Shown: positions 12,701 to 24,863, counted from the stretch's first letter. The stretch is 64,000 bases of DNA from Hyalella azteca (GCF_000764305.2 NW_025933300.1:142087-206086), one strand, 5' to 3'. Notes: generated by a model not told the origin, from the letters alone. Translations and numbers: made by a program.

Positions 12701-13473
12701 ACAAGAATTGGAGTTAAAGAGAAGTGTTGTAATAATAAGAAGCCCTGTGACGACCAATATGATTATTTTAAGGAAAATATTCTCCGGTAATATTTACGGT
12801 GGCAGCCACCGGATGTCGCCATAGCGTAGACGCCGATGTCGCCGATACTAGTTACAACGGGTATATTGAGCATTGATTCTCGTCCGATAAATTGAACAAT
12901 TATCTAGGCATTGCTTCTGTGAAACTCCATGAGACTCATTCGAGTGAACTATGAGAAACTAAAGAACAGGACAAACTACCACGACTAACTAACAGTAACT
13001 TGGCTACGAAAAACTCGCCAGGAAAAGATTGGAAACATTCACTCTTGAACTTCAAGCGAAGGAAAGTTTGAAAAGAAAACGATATCTGATGGATTATCTT
13101 AAATTTGGCAACGTACATGATTGAACCGAAATAGATGCCGCCTACTGCCGATTGTTCGAGAACTCAAGACAGTGCGTGATATCAGTAATGTGAATGATCA
13201 TTATGCTACTTCGCATTTCATTATTTGAAGTGAATTTGTAAAGAATCAGATATAAGTCTATGAAACACGATCAGGTCTATGAAGCTTAAACGTTCTACGA
13301 TTGCTGCTATAGTTCAGATGTTCTCAGTAACGTGTGGATTTCTTCCATCGATGATTATAACTTATTTCGTTCTGAAAAATAAGGTGTTATTCAAAGAACA
13401 GGTATCTTTTAGACACATACCGGGCGGTACCGGGCATAATGAAACAGTACTTGCACAACGTTACGCGACTCAC

Positions 13474-14093
13474 CGCCCAGGCTCGGAAGGTCTCGTGAAG
13501 GCCCATGTCGTAGTAGAGGAAGCGGTCGACGAGTGCGCGCTTCTTGGGGTCGGTTGGGTAGATGCTGTCGTCTTTGCCGTACTGGCCGACAAGGTAGCCA
13601 ATGATGGCTTTGCTGCAACCAGATGAGATAACACAAGTAAGCTTCAAAATGAGAGTAATATTAAAAAATCAAGAAGACGAACCTGAGAATTCGGCTGCTG
13701 GCATATCTTAACGAGTTGTGACGTCGGGTTAACGAGTTCGAATTAAATATTACAGTTCAATTTTAAATTACAATATTTACAATATTAATATTACAATATT
13801 AAATATTACAGTTCAATTTTTTACAATATTACAGTTCAATTTTGTGCAGCAGTGGTTTTGATGAACAAGAAAAACAAGTTATATTTACAACACCTTTCCC
13901 AAAGCGTAAAATCGCCATCAACCAAAGTCGGGACGGTGTGCTGAGGGTTGATCGCGACGAACTCGGGCTTTAGCTGCTCTCTCTGGAGGAGGTCCACCTT
14001 CTTCAGGTTTAGCTCGATGCCAAGAGCTTTGGCGACCATCATGGGGCCTCGGCATGGAGCCGAAAGCAGGATGTAATAGTAGTCTAAAACCAT
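13474..14093 (-). pseudogene. Delta-class GST, truncated copy lacking exons 3-4
   Basis: Exon 1 (13894-14093) encodes the thioredoxin-like GSH-binding domain starting MVLDYYYIL, with the catalytic SAPCR serine and the HTVPTL cis-proline segment. Exon 2 (13474-13612) starts [13 protein letters not shown] and ends RAWA at a GTGAGT donor. Both match the complete copy at 21143-22833 almost residue for residue. Where exons 3 and 4 should follow, the sequence jumps from the start of the B-copy intron to DNA beyond the B-copy stop: about 605 bp is missing, with a clean join at 13278/13279. The exon 1 donor is also altered (GTGTTG versus GTGAGG). Without the C-terminal helical domain it is unlikely to make a working enzyme. 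Confidence 0.88.
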
Positions 14094-14916
14094 AATGCCT
14101 TTCTGCAGAAAATATATGAGAACACTTTTAAAATTTGCGACCACGCAATTGATACATGTTAATTTTTCAATAATTTCTGTAAATATTGTGAATTCACATA
14201 ACCGAACAGTAATTAAATACACAATAATTGAAATGTATAATTTTTTGATATTAAAAACTAAAAAACTATGATGGTGCCGAGGTAAATAAAGCTTGGCTGG
14301 TTTCCTCGTATTGGTCCACGCAGCTCCTACCCTGTAGCATCGGCTTAGTTCACACGCCCGTCGTCGAGTGCTGGCCACGAGTGACGCAAAGGCCAAGTTA
14401 TAATCAAGCAGATCAGAGTTTGAATGAATTTGAGTTCAGAAAACTATTGTTGCTATTGCGTATTTTGTTGGTAAACAATGTATAAACCAAATATTATCTA
14501 CGTCTTATATGAACGAACGAGAATGGATGAAGACAGAATAACAATGATACGAGCACAATGCAGTTTTAGAGCAAGTTTAACGAAACTAACAATGTTTATT
14601 AATGAATTCGCTGTATTCAGAATGTAACAAGACTTTGAAGCTTAAAGTCAGTTCAACTCTGGAGCAAATATTTCATTTGACGCCTCCTCAAATTACTATA
14701 TTGACCAAATGAAACAGGTCTAGCATAGACGCAATTGGTGAAGGCGAATTTTCTTGGCTTTTTATAGCTTATCGTGCATAGAATATGGTTCATAAACTGA
14801 TTTGCTGATTGAAACGAGAAATTATCTAGGTTCGAATTGAAGTTAAGATCTACAAGGTTGCTTCAAGGTTTCAAAACTGAGATAGGTGAAAATGTGCAGG
14901 TTTCTGAAGTGTATTT

Positions 14917-15668
14917 ACCGGTCCGTCACTTCAGCGAACTCGCGTGCGAACTGGCCTGCGAACTCGAATGCAAAACCTAACTTCATTTTCAACTCAGGCA
15001 CTCATAAATCCGTCAATAATGAACGGATTTTATTCAAATTTGAAATATAAGTAGATAAAATCAGTAATTTGTGGACGGTTTTATTTCAGATTTTTACGTC
15101 AATTACTTTTTGTTAATGCCACAAAATACTGAAACTAGACCTGACTAGGACCTAACCTGCGAGGTGAACGTAAAGTTAGGTTTTCCGTGATAATAAAAAA
15201 GTAATGAATGTAAAAATTTGAAAAAATTCCGTTCGCAAATTACTGATATTATCTACTTATATTTCAAATTTGAATAAAATCCGTTCATTATTGAAGGATT
15301 TATGAGTGCCAAAGTTGAAAATTAAGTTAGGTTTTCCGTATTAAGAAAAAGTTATTGATGTAAAAATTTGAAAAATTCCGTCCGCAAATTACTGATATTA
15401 TCTACTTATATTTCAAATTTGAATAAAATCCGTTCATAATTGACGGATTTATGAGTGCCAGAGTTGAAAATTAAGTTAGGTTTTCCGTATTAACAAAAAA
15501 GTTATCGATGTAAAAATGTGAAAAAAATTCCGTCCGCAAATTACTGATATTATCTACTTATATTTCGAATTTGAATAAAATCCGTTCATTATTGAAGGAT
15601 TTATGAGTGCCAGAGTTTCGAGCTCGCAGGCGAGTTCGCAGGCGAGTTCGCTGAAGTGTCGATTCGGT
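14917..15668. mobile_element. MULE-like MITE with 9-bp target duplication
   Basis: A 752-bp element bounded by imperfect inverted repeats (left ACCGGTCCGTCACTTCAGCG, right reverse-complement ACCGAATCGACACTTCAGCG, both continuing into GAACTCGC). It is flanked by the 9-bp direct repeat AGTGTATTT at 14908-14916 and 15669-15677. The duplicate locus near 23618-23635 has AGTGTATTT once with no insert, a natural empty site. A 9-bp duplication is typical of Mutator-like elements. The interior has no coding potential. It holds one inverted and three direct copies of a block of about 150 bp containing AAATCCGTTCAT. Confidence 0.82.
14985..15620. repeat. Internal repeats of the MITE, one inverted and three direct copies
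   Basis: Blocks of about 150 bp starting near 15170, 15325 and 15475 are near-identical direct repeats (each with a TTAGGTTTTCCGT ... TGATATTATCTACTTATATTTC ... GGATTTATGAGTGCCA order). 14985-15165 carries the same block in reverse orientation, so the element can fold into a long hairpin. Confidence 0.8.
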
Positions 15669-16324
15669 AGTGTATTTCCAGGGTTATGAACAATATTAAA
15701 TTATTTTCAACTCATAATGTTGCTTAGTTGACAGACACAATCGGGGAACGATTTGCAAAGTTACCATAAGCCAAACCAAGTCCCAGGGCCACGCCATCAC
15801 ATTTCAATGTACTAGAATATATATTTAATTGTGCAATATCAGACCCAAAATGCAACTAATACCACTTCTTTACTGCTAATATTTAGTATTAGTAGTATGC
15901 GGCAGGCACCTGCATGGGGGCTGGATGTACGTTGAGACTGCACGGAACCGCAGAGTGTTACGCAACAACAACAGTTCGGGAAATCCTGTCCTGTCTAGCG
16001 CTTTAGAACTGAAGCTCCATTTACGCTTTTACGGGTTAATATATTTCATATCATTGCTTAGAGATTCAGCAAAATATAGTTTTAAATTTTCTTTGGACGC
16101 CATTTTCATCAACAACTCTTGGATCATTATCCAATTTCGTAATGACTGGTTGTAACATTCACGAAGACATGCTAAAAACATAATATCTTCAATAGAAGGT
16201 AAACTTCATTCAATGTTGTATATTAATCCGCAATGTTGTCAAATTCACGTTTTGTAATAATATCAAAGCAACTATAGAAGAGCCTGAAGAGGAAGCCGTT
16301 GTTCAACCCAAATTTTTAGCATTT

Positions 16325-16640
16325 GAAATTCTGTACTTCCTATTTATTATTAAATTCTGTACTTCCTATTTGAAATTCTGTACTTCCTATTTGAAATTCT
16401 GTACTTCCTATTTGAAATTCTGTACTTCCTGTTTGAAATTTTGTACTTCCTATTTGAAATTCTGTACTTCCTATTTGAAATTCTGTACTTCCTATTTGAA
16501 ATTCTGTACTTCCTATTTGAAATTGTACTTCCTGTTTGAAATTTTGTACTTCCTATTTGAAATTCTGTACTTCCTATTTGAAATTTTGTACTTCCTATTT
16601 GAAATTCTGTACTTCCTAATTGAAATTCTGTACTTCCTGT
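16325..16640. repeat. 21-bp tandem array, about 14 copies
   Basis: GAAATTCTGTACTTCCTATTT repeats about 14 times with single-base changes and two short units. The same site in copy B (about 25150-25190) has roughly one degenerate unit, so the array expanded in copy A. Open frames over it only reflect that 21 is a multiple of 3. Confidence 0.92.
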
Positions 16641-17774
16641 ATTATTTCGTCGTTTTGAATAATATATTGTCTTATTTAATCACGTAAATGGTTCCTTTGT
16701 CTGGGAAATACTAAATATCCGTACCATTCGTACTTAGGTTGCATAAATTATCCTAGAAGTATAAGGGCATCACAAAAATTTTAGGCGTTGAGCGCAATGT
16801 AAAATGATTAATCATGACTAAATTAATGGTTGATCTTAGTCTCATTAATGTAGACTCAGCTCTTCTTTGGACGCACAACAACGGGTCATTATATAACACC
16901 TCCCTTTTTCGGACGAATCAACGAACTGTAGCTGGTGATGGGTGATAGGGTGGATACAACAACATTACAAGTAGAATATTCAAGGGAAGATTTACTCTGC
17001 TAAATTATGAATATCTGTATGACTGAAGCTAGAAAATAGCGTCGAATTAAATGTTTACCAGATGCATTGGATGCTCAGCGTATAAATAACCAATCCCTAC
17101 GTAGTTCTGGTGAGCTTGATAATTGAGTCGTCTCCAACAGAAAATTAATTCGATGCTTCAAGATGAACATAAAGGTAGTTAAAGACTTAAGATAATATCG
17201 TTTCAATGATATAAGTGCCATAAAAAGCTTACCTGATTCTCCAACGAAGGACTAAATCAGAACCGAACCTCCACCGACTAACCTGGGCACTTACTGAGAG
17301 TGAGATGGAGGCAGGAGGAAGCCGGTTAGGTTAGGCGTCAAGCGAGCAGCAAACGACGACCAGACAGCAACAACTAATGCTGCTTCAAGGTCAGATGCGA
17401 CTGACAGATTGCTTGCTGAGGAATTGTGTGCACAAGGAGTTCTAGAGGAGGAAAATTTACTCATAAAATTCAGGTGATGGAATCTTTGGATAACTGTTAA
17501 ACTCTCCGCGGGAACAAATGTTCATTCGAAAGAAACGAAAACCTCTAAGTGCCTAAAATAACATAACGTTACGTCGACAAGTTTAAACTGGATTAAAATT
17601 CAAAATTAAGAATATTACATACTTTATTCTAATGACAAATGAGCGATAAACATGCGTCCCGAATGTCGGGTAATCCCCTTGCCTCGCTAACAATGTCACT
17701 TCAGACATTCAGGTGACGAAAAAAAACAACTCTTGAAGCTCTCAAGGTATACAACATTCTTGTTGAATCTCGAT

Positions 17775-18325
17775 TATGATGATCGATGTTCTTGCCTTCT
17801 TTAATTACTTAACAGTGTGAAAAAATTGTGTGAAACACAGTGTGAAACAGTGTGAACCGTCGACAGTGAGTTTTGCTGGTCACCCCAGGTTAGGTGGGAG
17901 AATTCAAAGCATAAACATCATTAGCTCATAGCACCCATAACGATTTTTGTGGCAGCATCTCGCAGAAATATTGTCATGTAAACTTGATGAGAGTTTTATT
18001 TCTGTCGTGAATACTTAATGTGTTTAAGCGCCCTTTCAGTTAATACAAAACTAGAATATCAACAAAGTTAGCTGAAGATCGCTGTAGGGAGTTGCTTGCA
18101 TCAGCTAGAAAGTTTTAGCTATAGTCCTTTTGAAAGCTTAGGAAACAAGGATAAACATAGGAAGGGCTGGGTGGTCTGGAAGAGGCTTGTACTGTATATG
18201 TTCATTTGTTCACATCGGTCGGACACGTTCAAGGGACTGATACGGTTCGGCCTGGGACTAACAAAAAAAAATAATTATTTGTAAGTTGAGAATTTCAACA
18301 TTTGTAATGCTGCCGGGAAAAACTT
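17775..18325. other. Segment present only in duplication copy A
   Basis: Copy B passes from TGAATCTCGAT to TTTTAAGCTTTTAAATGTG (near 26705-26735), whereas copy A has about 550 bp between the same anchors. I see no TIRs or coding motif, so insertion in A and deletion in B are both possible. Confidence 0.6.
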
Positions 18326-18732
18326 TAAAGCTTTTAAATGTGCTGACACTTAATTAGCTATATCCTGCACATTACACTCATCCTGTATTCATGGCAGGCA
18401 TCAAATAAAGAGTGCACTTGGCTTGGACTACGCGAAGATGGTTGATGCAAAAAATGCCTTGTTGTGCCACAAATTGCAAAAGTTTTGTGTGAAATAATCA
18501 AATAATTTTCTATTTAGAGTTTGCTTAAATCGTACTGCAACGAACGCTCAAAACAAATTTTGATGCCAAAGTAAATTACCCTTTTAACACGACTTCCTGC
18601 TATGGTTTTCCTGCAGTCATCTACAATTTTACATTCTACATTGATCGTGTAGGAGAGATGACGATCGTCAGAGAAATATGTGGAAAATTTAGCAAAGTTT
18701 CACGAATTTTGTCTAGGTGACTGATGCGGTAT

Positions 18733-18972
18733 ATAATATAATAATAATAGCGGTTTCAGCGTTTATTAGGCCGTAACCTGTCGCCGATTCTTAACATCGC
18801 AGAACATTAACAGCATTTTGCGGTCTTGAACGCGCAACTCACTGCTTCAGTTTTGCATTGCTTAACAGCCCGGCCTCCTCGCCGATTCTGACCAGAAACT
18901 GTCGCACAGAGCTGGGATCGAACCCGCGCCTCTCTGCTCAAATCTTGGTATTCTGAACTGTAACCACTGGGC
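18733..18972 (-). mobile_element. tRNA-derived SINE with LINE-like 3' end
   Basis: Read on the minus strand, the head (from about 18972) is tRNA-like, with a pol III B box GGTTCGATCCC inside 18914-18925 and a GTGGTTACAGTTCAGA segment in the A-box position. The 3' part contains AAGAATCGGCGACAGG and ends in an AT-rich tail with TAT/ATT repeats. The same 3' motif ends the CR1/L2-like LINE copies here. Copy B lacks the insert (27095-27115 reads straight through), so it arrived after the duplication. Confidence 0.8.
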
Positions 18973-19217
18973 ACTGATTATGATTTCACAGCCAAATAAT
19001 AGAAAAATGCGGAAAATATTTGAAGTGGATTCTGTAAAAATCGTTCGATAAAATGAAGTAATTAGCAATGGTTACATGTATTTTATAAAAAGTACGTTAG
19101 AACATAGACTTCAAATGATCTAAGCGTGGTTTGTAATATTTTGCCAACTTGAAGTATCGTTCTCTTCGATCAATTGATATGTCCCTAATTATAATGAAAA
19201 AATTGATTACCTAGATT

Positions 19218-19826
19218 CATAGGGCAATAGAATTTGGAAACGCCGTGTGGTCACTGAGACTTTGACCGAGTGTCAAATACGTGCAACAAGGATAATTCCA
19301 GGCTTGAAGGGCAAGTCGTATGAAGAAAGATTAAAGATTATGAAGCTTCCAAGCCTCTGTTATCGACATCTGCGTAGGGACCTCATTGAAGTATACAAGT
19401 ATACTCATGGTTTATACGAGGTCTCAGAAGGATGACTAGAAATTGTAACAACAACCAACATCGGGGGCCACGGCTATAAACTAAAAAAACTGCGTTACAA
19501 CTAACCCACGCGAAAACATTTCTGCTCGCTGCGAATCAGCGACATGTGGAACAGCCTCCCCGATTACATCGTTGACGCTCCAAGTATGAACGCGTTCAAG
19601 AACAGACTAGATAAAGCTATGGAAAAATATATGTTCAGATTTGAAATGCCTAGCACCATATCGAACCCGGTCAAGGAGCGAGCGACAGCTTAAACGGCCC
19701 TCCGGGCATTGGGCGACGAAGGTCGCCTGGCGCATCGAACAAGGCACGAAAAGTAAAAGAATCGGCGACAGGCCACATCAGGCCTACACTTCAGCGCCGA
19801 GATCAATATGTTATGTTATGTTATGA
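19218..19826 (+). mobile_element. CR1/L2-like LINE, 5'-truncated 3' end
   Basis: Encodes the conserved region after the RT domain (ATRIIPGLKGKSYEERLKIMKLP, then RHLRRDLIEVYKYTHGLY), followed in broken frame by the terminal block DMWNSLPD-type ... SMNAFKNRLDKAMEKYM. The 3' UTR has AAGAATCGGCGACAGG and the end is a short TTATG repeat (19808-19825). It sits at the downstream edge of duplication copy A. Stops make it non-functional. Confidence 0.85.
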
Positions 19827-19829
19827 ATA

Positions 19830-20689
19830 ATTTTAGTGTTAGTTTTGTAATTATCTTACGGTGATAGGTGGGAAGACTGCTGGGTTGAGTCGGAATAGGT
19901 CGCTATGGTAACTGGGTGAATTAAGTGTATGTTGCTGCTGACGTGGTCTTGCACGGTGTGGATGTGTAACAAAACCCAACCCACCCACAACATATCCTCA
20001 CCCATCAGCAACACCCATACCGTCTCATGAAACAAACCATTTTCCATAACTCAGATTTTGCCACCAACATACATACTTCACCAGCACAAGCCACACAAGA
20101 CACAATCAAACAAATTCTCAAAACAATCTAGTGAATCTACACTATAATCACAGAAAACTATCTTGCAATCCTTTCTTATTCACTACTTTAGTCACGAAAC
20201 CCATCCTCAGGTGGAGCTTAATATAATGACTTCAATGTCATTCCTGACAAGTGGTGCCCGTATTGCGCATCTCTGACAAATTCCTTTTTTCCACAATGCC
20301 ATGCAGTAATCGAATACCTATAACAGTTCCTGCATCCACTGTAGAGGTTCCTCTTTCAGAATTAAAATTTAAGCCTACAGGATGCCTTAGGGGTTGAAGA
20401 AGTGCAAAGCCCAGGATGCTGTATATATTTTGCATGGACTGGAATCTGCACAACATTCTCGATTTGTAAGCATTGTTTCCGACACCACCATTGATGTATC
20501 GCAGTAAATTTTTCTCTAATTTATTATTGTATCAATTGACTACCTGGTTTGTTGTTTGAGTTCTTGAAAAAATTATAAATGCCTATCGAATGCTTATAGC
20601 AAAAGCTTTGAACATATTCGTATTTTTATGTATACAATGCTCAGGCAGCATAGGCATTCAAAATGGAAACCTTCGAAAATTAAGGTATT
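19830..20689. other. Spacer between the two duplication copies, no gene seen
   Basis: No recognised gene. A short plus-strand stretch at 19970-20130 has retroelement-like, low-complexity coding (HPQHILTHQQHPYRLMKQT), but I cannot assign it. Confidence 0.4.
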
Positions 20690-21142
20690 AGGAGATCTGT
20701 TACAACGGGAAAATTGAGCATCGATTCTCGACCGATAAATTGAACAATTAACTAGGCCATGCTTCTGTGAAACTTCATGAGACTCATTCGAGTGAGCTAT
20801 GAGCAACTAAAGAACAGGACGAACTACTACGTCTAATCAACAGTAACTTTGCTACGAAAATTTAGTCAGGAAAAAATTGGAAAAATTCACTCTTGAACTT
20901 CAAGCATAGGAAAGTTTGAAAATAAAACGATATATGATCAATTATATCAAATTTATCAACGTACAAGATTGAACCACAATACAAGTAGATGCCACCTACT
21001 GCCGATTGTTCGAGAACTCAAGACAGTGCATGACACCAGTAATGTGAATGATCATTATGCTACTTCGCATTTCATTATTTGAAGTGAATTTGTAAAGAAT
21101 CAGATATAAGTCTATGAAACACGATCAGGTCTTGTTAATGTA

Positions 21143-22833
21143 TCACTTGGTCCTGGACAGCATGGGCTTGAATTTAGCGGCCATCTGCCTGGCGCCCTCG
21201 AGACAGATCTCTTCGTAGCCAGGCATGGTATCGGCGCAGCGCTGCAGCCAAGCCTCCACTTCAGGGTGGCGGGTGAGATCTACGCCGAGCTCCCTGCCTC
21301 ACAATTATAATATTGAAAACACCATAGAGCATGGAACTAAAGTGCAAGAATAATTACGATGAGTACATGAACGCATATATTATTGAAGAATTACCGATAC
21401 GTGGTGATGGCACAAGCTAGGGTGTGGTCGGCCACCGAAACAGAGTCCCCGACGACGAACTTGGTCGAGTTTCTCTTGAAGTGCTGCTCCAGCTTGTCGA
21501 TGGCCTCGTGCAACTTCTCCTTCTTCTCAGGGTCAGGCAGGGCATTTTCCTTCATCACTGGGTGCTGAAATGTGAAATCACAAAAATTTCGACTTCAGAG
21601 GAAATGAATAGTAGAATTAATCAAGCGATATAGCTTTGAGCACTTAATACGGAATACCAACCTTTAGTCATGAGTAACGATCATGAACTAGCTAGTCCTA
21701 TCCAGATTAGGTACATCCGGTCAACTGTTGAACATTTATGAAGCTTAAACGTTCTACGATTGCTGCTATAGTTCAGATGTTCTCAGTAACGTGTGGATTT
21801 CTTCCATCGATGATTATAACTTATTTCGTTCTGAAAAATAAGGTGTTATTCAAAGAACAGGTATCTTTTAGACACATACCGGGCATAATGAAACAGTACT
21901 TGCACAACGTAACGCGACTCACCGCCCAGGCTCGGAAGGTCTCGTGAAGGCCCATGTCGTAGTAGAGGAAGCGGTCGACGAGTGCGCGCTTCTTGGGGTC
22001 GGTTGGGTAGATGCTGTCGTCTTTGCCGTACTGGCCGGCAAGGTAGCCAATGATGGCTTTGCTGCAACCAGAAGAGATTACACAAGTAAGCTTCAAAATG
22101 AGAGTAATATTAAAAAATTAAAAAGACCGAACCTCAGAATTCGGCTGCTGGCAAATCTTAATTAAAGAGTTAGGCGCTGGGTTAACAAGTCCAACTTAGA
22201 TATTACAGATCGGTTTTGAATATCGAAAATAAAACGGAGAGAAGAGAAATAATAATAATTTTTTACTGTGTTTGTCATCAATTCACTAAATAGGAGTTTC
22301 TTCCCTCACTAAAGAAAAACTCAATTTTTCACCAATGTAGAAAAAAAGTATACAAAATACTAATTATTAGCAAGTTTTCCCTAATCTCATTCTCTAAAAT
22401 ATGACTTACTCGCTTGCTAGAGAATGCAACAGTTTCATTGTACATTCAAGGAAACGATCAGGAATTCTGCAACGAAGATTTCTCAGGCGTCACGAGTAAA
22501 AAACGTTAATACTAACTATAAAGCTCACATATTGGTTGACTCCCCATTACCACGATAATAATTACTTATACTTTGTTTGATGTGGTTTTGATCAACATAA
22601 CTAACAGTAAACTATTTACCTCACGGTCCTCACCTTTCCCAAAGCGTAAAATCGCCGTCAACCAAAGTCGGGACGGTGTGCTGAGGGTTGATCGCGACGA
22701 ACTCGGGCTTTAGCTGCTCCTTCTGGAGGAGGTCCACCTTCTTCAGGTTTAGCTCGATGCCAAGGGCTTTGGCGACCATCATGGGGCCTCGGCATGGAGC
22801 CGAATGCAGGATGTAATAGTAGTCTAAAACCAT
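21143..22833 (-). CDS. Delta-class glutathione S-transferase, complete, four coding exons
   Basis: Exons: 22634-22833, 21923-22061, 21395-21564, 21143-21293; the phases agree and give 219 residues. The enzyme conjugates glutathione to electrophiles in the cytosol; the delta class is arthropod detoxification. Residues 1-80 form the thioredoxin-like domain: catalytic Ser11 in SAPCR, GSH-site HTVPTL 52-57, and Glu66-Ser67 split across the first intron. The remaining exons give the helical C-terminal domain: [17 protein letters not shown], then [16 protein letters not shown] (the usual ADxxL fold motif), then [23 protein letters not shown]. Length matches the family (about 210-220). An acceptor (CTGCAG, exon edge at 22842) nine bases upstream of the ATG implies a separate 5' non-coding exon. 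The tandem partner at 13.5-14.1 kb is broken, so this is the functional copy. Confidence 0.93.
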
Positions 22834-23970
22834 GATGCTTCTCTGCAGAAAATATATGAGAACACTTTTAAAATTTGCGACCACGCAATTGATACCGGTT
22901 AATTTTTTCGCAAATATGTGTAAATACTATGAAGTAAGATAATCCAGTTGTAATTAAATACACAATATTTTGAATGTATAATTTTTTCACAAATAAAAAT
23001 AAAAACTATTATGGTGGTGAGGTTAATAAAGCTTTGCAAGCTTCCTCGTATTGGTCCGCGCAGCTCCTACTCTGTAGCATCGGCTTAGTTTACACGCCAT
23101 TCGCACCGGCAACGGTCAGCTATCACTTTATTGTTATCAGAAAACTTATCAGACAACTATTGTTGCTATTGCATATTATGTTGGTAGAACAATGCATAAC
23201 CAACTATTACAGACGTCATATTTGAACGAAAGAGAATGGATGAAGACAGAATAACAATGATACGAGAACGATGCAGTTTTAGTGCTATCTTGACGACACA
23301 TACACTATTTCAAAAGAATTCGCTGTACTACGAATGTACTATATAGACTTTGAAGCCTATGGCGAATTCAACTACGGAGCAAATGTTTCATTTGACGCAT
23401 AAAATTTCTATATTGAACCAATTAAATTAGGTCGAGCAAAGGCGCCAACAGTGAAGGCGGATTTTCTTGGTTTATATAACTTACATTAGAATATGCTTCA
23501 TAAACTGATTTGGCAACTGGAACTAAAAATTATCTAGGTTCGAATTACCGTTATGATTTAAGGTTGCTCAAGGCCAGTGGTAGCAAAACTGTGGTAAGTG
23601 AAAATTCCCAGAGTTCTAAGTGTATTTTCAGGGTTATGATGAATATTGCCAGGGTTATGAAGAATATCAAGTTATTTTTGAACCCAGAATATAAGTGGGT
23701 CCACGGAGACAATCGGGGAACGATTTGCAAAAGTTATCTTCAGCCAAGTCAAGTTCCAGGACCCTACTGTCACGTTCAAATTCTTCACGTACTTGAATCG
23801 ATACTTAATAGTGCAATATTTTGCCCAAAATGCAACTAATACCATTTATTTGCTGCTAATATTTAGTATTAGTAGTACGCGGCAGGTACCTCGAGGCTGG
23901 ATGTACGCTGAGACTGCACGGAACTGCAGAGTGTTACGCGAACAAAATGGTTCAGGAAATCCTGTTTAGC

Positions 23971-24863
23971 TTAAGGGGAGCGTCTAGGTACAAAGGTCGT
24001 TATATTGGCTTTTCCGGTTTTTAGGTTCATCTTAAAGCTTACTTTTTGCCGCATCGAACGATACTAGAATCATCTCTGTACGTTGATTTATGCGTTCACG
24101 ACAGATCCCGTAAAGGGGGAAGGGGGTGGGGCCTTCAGTAATTCCAAAACGGGAAATTAACTATAAAATGTGCTCTTCACTCGGCTAGAGCTCAGTAACC
24201 TCAGAGACAGCACGCGGGATGATGTTCATTTAGTGGCTCCATGCACCGATGACTGACTTTGAAGGGAGTTGATGCTTACTTTTGGTATCTAGGCTACGTT
24301 ACGTGCCTTTACGTGCCGCGCGGCGGTTTTTTGCCTCTACTGAAAAGTTGCCAAAGCTGAAAATCTCTCTCACGGCAATCCTGTCTCCTGCTGCAGTTTT
24401 GAAGCTACATCCATGAGGCATATACCATTCGATTTGGAAAGGAAATATCTACAAACGTCATTTAGTCGTTTTTCCATTTTCGTTATAGCTCGGAATTTAT
24501 TTTGCAAAAGGTGGGGAAGGGCGGGGGTAAAATCGAAAAATTCCGCAAAATATCGGAAAAAATGCTTTCACACCCACAAAAATGAGAAATTCACAAAACC
24601 GCCAAGTGACTTTTTAGATATGGTCTTTACACATCGAATGATATGTGTCTCTATGTTGTAGCTTGAAAATCTTAGGAGGAGATAGGATTTCTAAAGTACC
24701 CCCTTTTAGGCCGTTTTCTAAGAATTTCACGTTTTCTTTCATTTTTTTCGAAAAATTTACAGGAAAAAAAGTCTTAGAATTCCGTTTTACATACGTGTAC
24801 CAAATTTTGCATCGATCCGTCTGTAAATAACAGAGATAAAATTGTCCCTAGACACTCCTTTAA
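23971..24863. mobile_element. TTAA-flanked TIR element, non-autonomous
   Basis: Starts TTAAGGGGAGCGTCTAGG (23971) and ends with the reverse complement of TTAAAGGAGTGTCTAGG (24863). Duplication copy A lacks it: 16000-16010 joins TAGCGCTTTA directly to GAACTGAAGC. The TTAA target resembles piggyBac-type insertion, but the TIRs begin GGG rather than the usual CC, so I leave the superfamily open. There is no transposase. A diverged copy in the opposite orientation lies at about 41065-41790. Confidence 0.72.

Larger units (their letters stand above)
12830..19215. repeat. Segmental duplication, copy A
   Basis: Direct repeat of 20690-27375 (copy B). Matching anchors occur in the same order: 12850-13278 with 20700-21132; 13279-13690 with 21738-22150; 13890-14110 with 22630-22850; 15720-16090 with 23700-24960; 16690-17100 with 25210-25620; 17440-17700 with 26390-26640; 18325-18730 with 26710-27100; 18975-19215 with 27110-27375. 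Copy-specific insertions and deletions account for the length differences and are listed separately. Confidence 0.9.

Noticed and set aside
13279..13626. Plus-strand frame beginning [17 protein letters not shown], present in both duplication copies
   Set aside because: It overlaps GST intron and antisense exon 2; conservation reflects the duplication, and the two copies diverge in frame after the shared part.
14100..14396. N-terminal extension of the truncated GST ([13 protein letters not shown]...)
   Set aside because: The extension runs through the intron upstream of a conserved acceptor (CTGCAG before the ATG at 14093); delta GSTs start at the MVLDYYY position.
16325..16640. CRISPR-like repeat array
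   Set aside because: The units are contiguous with no spacers and the window is eukaryotic.
16370..16687. 105-codon open frame of KFCTSYL/FEILYFL repeats as a gene
   Set aside because: It is a translation of the 21-bp tandem array, which is absent from the duplicate locus.
18862..18972. A functional tRNA gene on the minus strand
   Set aside because: The B box is present but the cloverleaf is incomplete and a second copy with the same non-tRNA body exists, so it is the head of a SINE.
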